Both the position numbers and the translations under genes were made by a program. Shown here one piece after another: positions 57,300-64,000 of a stretch of 64,000 bases of DNA. Source of the DNA: Bubalus kerabau (Eukaryota > Chordata > Mammalia > Artiodactyla > Bovidae); NCBI RefSeq assembly GCF_029407905.1, contig NC_073630.1, positions 51,857,001-51,921,000 of the forward strand, written 5' to 3'. Within the stretch, counting starts at the first letter, position 1, and each line of letters opens with the position of its first letter. The notes beneath the pieces are model-generated. The model saw nothing but the letters and a program-made list of their open reading frames with translations. It made no database searches and was not told the origin of the DNA.

Positions 57300-58130
57300 C
57301 AAGAATAAAAGATATTGGACAAGTGAACTAAGACAGACTGCAAAATTTTTAAAAATGCAAATAAGACAAAATACTGTAATCACTAACTAGTCACAGTGAA
57401 AAAGATAATTAAAAAAAGAAAGAAAAAAGTATCAGAAAAGATATCAGAGGAAAAAGATATACAATAGAGGAAGAAGAAAATTAAAAATAGCTACTAAGAA
57501 CCGTCCTCAGAGAGGTAAGAAAGACGATTACAACCATGAAAGAAAAGAAGAAAGCAAATCAAAGCAAACACAAACATAAAAACCCACTCAGAGATTTAAA
57601 CTGATCATGGACACACAAAATGTGAAAAAAATTAAATGAATAAAAGTTACAAGATAATACAAGTTAATGATATTTCCCAGAGATAAAAGCAACAAAAAAT
57701 AAACGGAAGTTAAGGAAATAAAAATAAGATAAACAAAATGCTTAGAGGATTAGAACAGAAAACCTAATGTCTAAATAGTAGACTTTTCAATGTGGAGGAT
57801 CTTATAATTTATTCAATGTGATTTGAATAAATTATAAAATATTAAAATAATTTTCCTTGATTGAATGTCATAAAATTATAGATTTTCATGACTCAAAGGC
57901 ATCCAGCCAAATAAATAGATGAGAAAAGACCTGCCCCAAGGTCCACCAAACTTCCTACATATTTGTGAACACATAAATGATCACTTAGAAAAATTTGATT
58001 GTCAGAATGGCATTCAATTTTCCAATAACACTGAAATTTCAAGGTCAATATAACTCTTCTTCAATTTAAATAATTTCAGACCTCAAATTCTATAGCCAGG
58101 TAAATTATTAATGGACATTTTAATCTGCAT
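57300..58130 (+). mobile_element. Possible ancient HAL1/L1M 3' fragment, sense
   Basis: An A-rich stretch. 'tagaaaaatttgattgtcagaatgg', 'ttttccaataacactgaaatttcaagg' and 'cagacctcaaattctatagccagg' follow the order of an old L1-like 3' coding region ('gaattctatacccagcc' in the family). Very diverged. Confidence 0.4.
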
Positions 58131-58409
58131 AAATTCTCAGTGCTTTTATTTCTCAAGTCCTCTTTCTAACAGAGATACAGAGATCCTCTTTTTTCCTTTA
58201 AGAAACTGAGAAAAAAAGTCAGTGACACTTTGGAAAGAGAATTTTCAACATATAGAAATTTCCAACTTAATAGAAATGTAATGTTGACTGAAATGTTCAA
58301 ATATAATTAATTTGAACATAATATTTAGTGATATTTATATTATAAATGTCAACAGGTAAGTAAAACTGTTGAAAATACTGTAACAATAGCTAAATACATT
58401 AAAATTCTT

Positions 58410-58602
58410 ATATTCTGTCCTAGGTAATGTGTCAAGTTCTTTATATCTATCAATTAATTTTTAACACAACTGTATTCTGAGATAAATATAACTACATCTA
58501 TTTTGTAAGTGAGTAAATTGAGGTTTAGGGAAGTTTGTCAACTTTACATAGTTCAAACCTCTTCCAAGTGCCAGAACTGACATTCAGGCCATGCTAAGCC
58601 TT
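58410..58602 (+). mobile_element. MIR SINE, sense
   Basis: 'taatgtgtcaagttctttatatc', 'cacaactgtattctgagataaatataac', 'tttgtaagtgagtaaattgaggtttagggaag', 'agtgccagaactgacattcagg' follow MIR order. Confidence 0.7.
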
Positions 58603-58607
58603 AATAT

Positions 58608-58806
58608 GGGCTTTTCCCAGGTGGCTTAGTAGTAAAGGATCCCCCTGCCAATGTAGGAGATGTGAGTTCAACTGCTGGGTTGGGAAGATCCCCTGGAGAA
58701 GGAAATAGCAACCCATTCTTGCCTGGGAAATTTCATGGATGGTGGAGCCTCACGGGTTACAGTCCATGGGGTTGCAAAAGAATTAGACATGACTTAGCAA
58801 CTAAGC
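58608..58806 (+). mobile_element. Bov-tA SINE, sense
   Basis: Sense unit from gggcttttcccaggtggctt to agacatgacttagcaactaag. A small deletion removes 'ctccagta' from the body. Confidence 0.9.
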
Positions 58807-59582
58807 AAAAACAATAAATATTTAACATAAATCAAATATGAAATGTTAATTAATTATCTGTGGTGTTGAATGAATGGACATACATTAGTCCAGTTTAGGA
58901 GATCTTCCTAAAACTTACCTTTATTTTGATTACCTTTTCTCATGATGTTGAAACATTACTAGTTGGCAAATTCATCCTTGTAAATCAAAAGGAAGACTAA
59001 GAAACCATTGCAAAAATAAAAACTTACCATTTTTATAGTTTTGTTAATTCAGTCATTTTAATGTACATCCAACCCACCCTCTGCTCTTTCATAGCATAAA
59101 CAGTTGACACACGTCAACAAAAACAAACATGATTTTAAAGACCTCATTTGCTACTAGAATTTTGACCATCATTTGAAAGCATAGCAATTGTTGCTTTGCA
59201 AGTTAATTGTTTTTAAGTGTACTTTAAGACATGCCTTATGACATAAATAATTAGCTAGGCTAATTATGGTTCTTTTTTTCACAACTAGAGTAGGAAAATT
59301 ACTGTAATATATTGGCTATCATTAGGCTACTCAAAACAGAAAGAAAAAAAAAGCATTTTAAGCCATTTTACCTGAAAAATTTCTGCTCTTCAAGAAGGGC
59401 TATCTATGCTGTGAAGTAATCATCCTAGAAAGAAGATGGAAGACATACATCCATGCTATCCTGCTATTGTATATTCTATTAGCATAATTCTAATTTAGTA
59501 TTGAAAGGAATTCAATATGATAATTATTAAAGCTGACTCTTAATAGAAAGCAAGGATGTGCCACGAAGGATTTCAAGTACTT
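58807..59582. other. AT-rich single-copy DNA, no gene seen
   Basis: No repeat is named and no exon is supported. Confidence 0.45.
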
Positions 59583-59690
59583 TCTTTTTATTTATTTATT
59601 TTTTGAAGTATAGTTCCTTGACAATGTTGTGTTAGTTTCTGCTGTACAATGATGTGACTCAGCTATATGTGTACATATATTTCCCTTTTT
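59583..59690 (-). mobile_element. L1 3' end fragment, antisense
   Basis: 'tttttgaagtatagttccttgacaatgttgtgttagtttctgctgtac' is the antisense L1 3' terminus, cut off after about 100 bases by a T-rich block that begins the next L1 tail. Confidence 0.8.
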
Positions 59691-59940
59691 TTTTTTTTTG
59701 GTTATTTTTTATTACAAAGTTTTTTATTTATTTATTTTTTTTTGGTTTCATCTTTTTAAAAAAAATTTTTTTATATTAGATTTTTTTACTTTACAATATT
59801 GTATTGGTTTTGTCATAAGCCTGCCTCCCAGCTCCCTCCATCTCACCCCTCTAGGACACCACAGAGCATTGAGCTGAGCTCCCTGTGCTATACAGCAGCT
59901 TCTGACTAGCTATCTATTTTACACATGATAGTGTATATAT
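59691..59940 (-). mobile_element. Ruminant L1 3' UTR fragment, antisense
   Basis: A T-rich block (antisense poly(A)) is followed by ttactttacaatattgtattggttttg, ctcccagctccctccatctc, tgagctccctgtgctatacagcagc and gatagtgtatatatg. It lies immediately downstream of another L1 tail in the same orientation, as if the first tail served as an A-rich target. Confidence 0.8.
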
Positions 59941-59947
59941 GCCAAAC

Positions 59948-60140
59948 TTTCAAGTGCTTTCAATTAAATGTCATACTTATTTTAACCTCACAACTCTATA
60001 TGAATGGTATATTATTCACAGTCTTGCAGATGAGGACACGAAGGTACAAAAAGAACAAGAAACTTGTTAAGGCTGCCCAAATGGTGCATGGTCAAAGCCA
60101 GAGTTTACACCTTGCCACATTGGATCTAGAATGTGTGCTC
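59948..60140 (+). mobile_element. MIR SINE, sense
   Basis: 'tttaacctcacaactctatatgaatgg', 'cttgcagatgaggacacgaagg', 'gaaacttgttaaggctgcccaaatgg', 'agccagagtttacacc' follow MIR order. Confidence 0.7.
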
Positions 60141-60215
60141 TCAAAGCATGTCTTGAGAAAGACAAGAAATTGTGAAATAGGGCTTATACAGTCATATTTT
60201 GCTATCAAGTTTGTA

Positions 60216-60451
60216 GAGTGTCATTGTTATTCAGTTGCTAAGTTGTGTCTGGCTCTTTGCGACCCCATGAACTGCAGCATGACAGGCTTCTCTGTCCTTC
60301 ACCATCTCACAGAGTTTGTTTATACTCATGTCCATTGAGTCGGTGATGCCATCCAACCATCTCATCCTATGCCCTCCCCTTCTCCTCCTGCCTTCAGTCT
60401 TTCCCAGCATCAGGGTTTTGTCCAGTGAGTCGGCTCTTTGCATCACATGGC
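60216..60451 (-). mobile_element. BovB LINE, 236 bp, older variant, antisense
   Basis: It starts gagtgtcattgttattcagttgc (older tail form) and ends 'ctctttgcatcacatggc'. A perfect 10-base TSD, caagtttgta, lies at 60206-60215 and 60452-60461. Confidence 0.93.
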
Positions 60452-60464
60452 CAAGTTTGTAAAT

Positions 60465-60612
60465 TGAGTGACCCAAATAATATACTTTGACTCCCTGGGC
60501 CTTCATTTCTTCATCTGTAAAACTGAGATAATCATGATAATCAAAGAAATGAATGACAATACATGTGTGAGCAATTTGTGTAAGCCCTTAAATCATATAT
60601 AAAATGCCATTT
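60465..60612 (-). mobile_element. MIR fragment, antisense
   Basis: 'gggccttcatttcttcatctgtaaaactgagataatcatgataatc' followed by 'gtgagcaatttgtgtaagcc' is the antisense MIR core. The BovB lies just to its left. Confidence 0.7.
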
Positions 60613-63420
60613 AGTTTCACCTGACAGACGTTTTACAAGATCCAGTTTACAAACTAAAGTATAGACTGGCAGAAATGACAGTGACATGTTTATAACTTCT
60701 GACCCCTATAATTCTACGGAGTTGAACTTTGAACTCCTTTTAAATTAGGGACAATTGAATAACAGTGTTCACTGCAGTGAGGGATGCAGAGTGGTAAGAT
60801 ACATCAATAAGCTCACCTATGAGCCATAGAAATTGAGAACTTGGAGAGTCGATGAGATTTTTAGACTTAATAGGACAAATGTAATGAACTGAATAGTAAG
60901 TCTTCTTTCCCACAGGACTGCAGTGGAAATTGACCTTTGACAGAATAGCATAATTCAGTCAATAATCACATTGAAGTGGTGAGTATAATTTTAAAAATTA
61001 ACGCTGCAGTGAGATACATCAGAGAGTGAATAATACTGAATTCTGTATTCACTTTATTAGCCTCAGCATTACCAAGTAATATTTTTTCATAATTCACAAA
61101 ATTCATAAACTCAGGAATTACAGATTTTTAAGGTCCTAGGTGGCTATCAACCTCATAATGAAATGCAACTCTTTCAAGGTCAGGAAGGAAATCTATGTTC
61201 CAGGATGACCCACTGCCAGCTGTATTTTAAATCAAATAAAAAAAATTAAAATAGCAAATAAAACTTGAATAAAGAGTTAGAACTTTTAATCACTGAAAAC
61301 TCAGATTTTACTTACTCCATTAATTAGCAGCTGGCACATCAAATGCTATATAATGCCAATTCTGGTATAAAACAGAACATGAAAAAATAACTTATGAGTA
61401 GGTAGGGAAAGCTTTTTAAGTAAATAAAGATCAGTGAAATTCTGCAATTGGATTGAGGTTCAAAACATGTCTATTTAATCTAACTTCAGCAGAGAATTAT
61501 GTCAATTATTTGACAATTGTTATCATCAATGAAAATTACTTGCACTTCACTACCAATACCTCCAATTGGCAATTAAGGATAAAGGAGACAATTAGTGTGA
61601 AATGTAATATTTCATTGTTGACTCAAAATCTGTTAGGTTCAAGGTAGGTCCACAAGTAAGAAAATCTATTTCTGACAACTTTTTAACTTTGCAAACTTGA
61701 TTTCTTGTGGTTTATGTATGTGGTTGAAATTCCTGACAACTAAGTACATTTAAAAAAACAACAACAACAACAACAAAAAACAGAAAACCTTTGCTAGGTA
61801 CAAAGTCAAAGTTCATCTGGATTTTCTTAAGATCTTGTGTGTACTGCTCTTGACAGCCTTTTACCCCAGTGCAATGCTGCATATGCAAAAATTCTTTAAA
61901 AAAGGATAAGAGCAGATGGAAAACTAAGTTGTGCTAAACTAGGCATTTGGGGGAACTAGCAGCCATAGGTATGCTAAAAGTTACAAAGAAAAAAAAAAGC
62001 CAACTTACAGAAATCATGCTCTTGGACATGGCACCTGCCTTCATAGTCAAAATGGAAAGGAAAATTGAAAAGAGAATCTAAATAATCTCGGAATTACCAA
62101 GAGCAGAATCATGGGGTCTCTCACATTCACTTTTAACTAAAGGAATTCCTTTAAAAATATCTTTCTATAACTTTTTCAAAAAGCTCTGAAAACACTAAAT
62201 TTTTGAAGCTGCAACCCAGTTTTTACAGGATCTTGATTTGATAGTGTGAAAATATGAAGTTATTTTTCCTTATATTTATTTAGTTAAAAACTGGCTGCAT
62301 CTCAATTTCTTATTACTGTTTGATCAATCATGGGCTTCTGTAGCAGATTAGTCATTTAAGACAAGACAAAAGATAAACTTTTATTCAACTTAAAAATTCC
62401 AGTCACACACACACTCACCTACTCCTTTTCCTCAGCCCACTGCTGTGTGCGTGTGTGTGTATTTATACGTCTGTGCACATATGTGTAGTGTGTGGTAGTA
62501 ATGGATTCTGCTAGGTTCTTTTCTCCCTATGGAGAGAATTTAGAGGTTGCCAGACATGTTTGACTGTCTCTGTAAATCCTTTTTTGACTGTTGTTTCTCT
62601 TTTGTCTTCTGTATGTCAATATCAAATGATGGGTTTCTAGTGGAGAGCATGTTTAGTTCTTCAGAGTCTGACACGGGAATACACTCTTCAGTCATCCTAA
62701 GTAGGAGATTTACTCTTGGCTTGACCTGCTCCAGTTACCCTAGTACTGCACCCATCTTCATTTCTAGCATCACTGCTTGTTTTCATAGGGTGAGATTATA
62801 TAAGGATATCTGTAGCATGCCCAAATGCATTAGTGTTCAGTTTAATAGTACAAAACACACGCACAATTTTGAGCCAACCGTGAAGATGCTAGTTCTTATT
62901 TTGTGTGTTGGCTGTGGTAAGAAATATGTCTAGAATAATATTCATAGAATTCAACACTTTTGTTACTGAAGGCAAAAAAATGAAATATATAGCTTATAAA
63001 ATTAATGATGACTAAAGTAAGCAGAAATGATGAAAATAATGCTAGACATTAATTACTGAATAAATTTTTAAAAGTAAGATTATTAAAAGGTCAAAAACTC
63101 TTCTTTGAACAAACAAAAAAAATTGAATTAATACAAATAAAAACACAGAAAGTAAAGCCTTAAATATGCATTGGTGTTAAATAATCATAATAAACAGATC
63201 TATAAAATATGTTAATAAATTTGAAACTTAAATGATGTATTATTTTAAGATAATATTTGTTTTAAAATTTAACCATCAATAATTTTTATATAAAAAATTC
63301 AACTTTCAACATGATTATTTTTTCAATAATTTAATTTTATACATGAGCAAAATGAGGCAAATATCCATATTTTTTTTTTACAACACTGATATCAATACCT
63401 GACAGAGTACTGCAGACTGA
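60613..63420. other. 2.8 kb single-copy DNA, no gene seen
   Basis: This is the longest repeat-poor stretch in the window. It includes a (CAA)n tract at about 61757-61776, a short (CA)n at 62403-62414 and a (GT)n at about 62446-62460. The 128-codon frame at 62547-62933 has no domain, signal peptide or splice signal that I can support. If anything in the window is a conserved non-coding element, it would most likely be here, but that cannot be judged from one sequence. Confidence 0.45.
61757..61776. repeat. (CAA)n microsatellite
   Basis: Six to seven ACA units between A runs. Confidence 0.85.
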
Positions 63421-63447
63421 AAAAAAACTCAAAGTACAGAAATTTCA

Positions 63448-63537
63448 TGTTGATATTTGGCAGAAACCAACACAATTCTGTAAAGAAATTATACTTCAAT
63501 TAAAAAATAAATTAATTCCAAAACATATATATATTAT
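63448..63537 (+). mobile_element. Short 5'-truncated L1 3' end, sense
   Basis: 'gttgatatttggcagaaaccaacacaattctgtaaag' followed by 'acttcaattaaaaaataaatt' is the sense 3' terminus of a ruminant L1. The flanks at 63424-63447 and 63540-63564 are near-identical ~24-base repeats (aaaactcaaagtacag / aaaacccaaagcacag type) differing by three C/T changes, consistent with an old TSD. Confidence 0.65.
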
Positions 63538-63566
63538 TTTAAAAAACCCAAAGCACAGAAATTCCA

Positions 63567-64000
63567 TTTTATTTTATATCTAAAATGTGATGTAAATCCT
63601 AAATTTTACTTTAAAAATAGAGGAATTCAAATAATGCACAAAAGAATCATACATTCTGATATATTAGGGTTTGCCCAAACAAATTCATATGAAGAATAAT
63701 GTAATTCAATATAAGTATAATTCAAGGAAGTAAGAGTAAGACAAAAATAATTTGGTAAATTCAATTTCTATTTTTATTTAAACCTACAAACTGTAAAATC
63801 AAAAACAAAATAATCAGTAATAATTTAAAAATTACCTATCTTTTCTTCTAACTATATGCTAATTCTGAAAATACTGTCAGTTAAAAATATAATTAGACAA
63901 GAAAAACTGTAAGAACACAAAGCTGAATTTCCACTTTTTCTCACATACTATATTTTTGTTTCTCTTCTTTGAAAGTCCTAAAGTCCTACCTATTTACACT
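63567..64000. other. AT-rich single-copy DNA, no gene seen
   Basis: Nothing that I can name. Confidence 0.45.

Noticed and set aside
62547..62933. 128-codon open frame in single-copy DNA
   Set aside because: No domain, no signal sequence, no splice or promoter signal, and Cys/Ser/Phe-rich composition typical of random T-rich DNA.
1..64000. CRISPR array or bacterial defence system
   Set aside because: The repeated units are SINEs and LINEs scattered with TSDs. There are no regular spacers, operons or bacterial ribosome-binding sites.

Overview
The window comes from a ruminant nuclear genome, most likely a bovid. The evidence is about fifteen copies of the RTE-type LINE BovB, about twenty tRNA-derived SINEs of the Bov-tA/Bov-A2 type, a CHR-type SINE, and young L1 copies whose 3' UTR looks like bovine L1. 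I found no cellular protein-coding gene, no RNA gene and no prokaryotic feature. Every long open reading frame is a piece of a retrotransposon reverse transcriptase or a shadow of one. The window reads as intergenic or intronic DNA built by repeated insertion into AT-rich single-copy sequence.

Layout. 0-9 kb: single-copy DNA with a nested CHR/Bov-A SINE, an old antisense L1 holding an inverted SINE pair, and two long antisense BovB copies. 9-16 kb: single-copy DNA, a MaLR-type LTR, a ruminant ERV solo LTR, SINEs and another BovB. 16-20 kb: one ancient L1 3' end cut into five pieces by later insertions. 21.6-30 kb: a long antisense L1 with its GC-rich 5' UTR, a ~500-bp tandem duplication, two SINEs and a BovB fragment, but no 3' end. 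30-39 kb: old L1, MIR and L2 relics, SINEs and a second LTR candidate. 39.7-46.1 kb: the most informative locus, where a 5'-inverted BovB is interrupted by a 5'-inverted L1 that also carries a 3' transduction, with a SINE and another BovB stacked at the same target word. 48-55 kb: a second 5'-inverted BovB, a short BovB with a clean target-site duplication, and a BovB with an unbroken 332-codon reading frame inside an L2. 55-64 kb: mostly single-copy AT-rich DNA with MIR relics, two SINEs and short L1 tails.

Nothing here looks like a new biological system acting through its own genes. What stands out is insertion mechanics: three independent 5' inversions, a 3' transduction that tags a source locus, repeated use of one target word, and several insertions whose order can be read. 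Family names come from my memory of consensus sequences. Target-site duplications (TSDs), junctions and motifs were read directly from the sequence.
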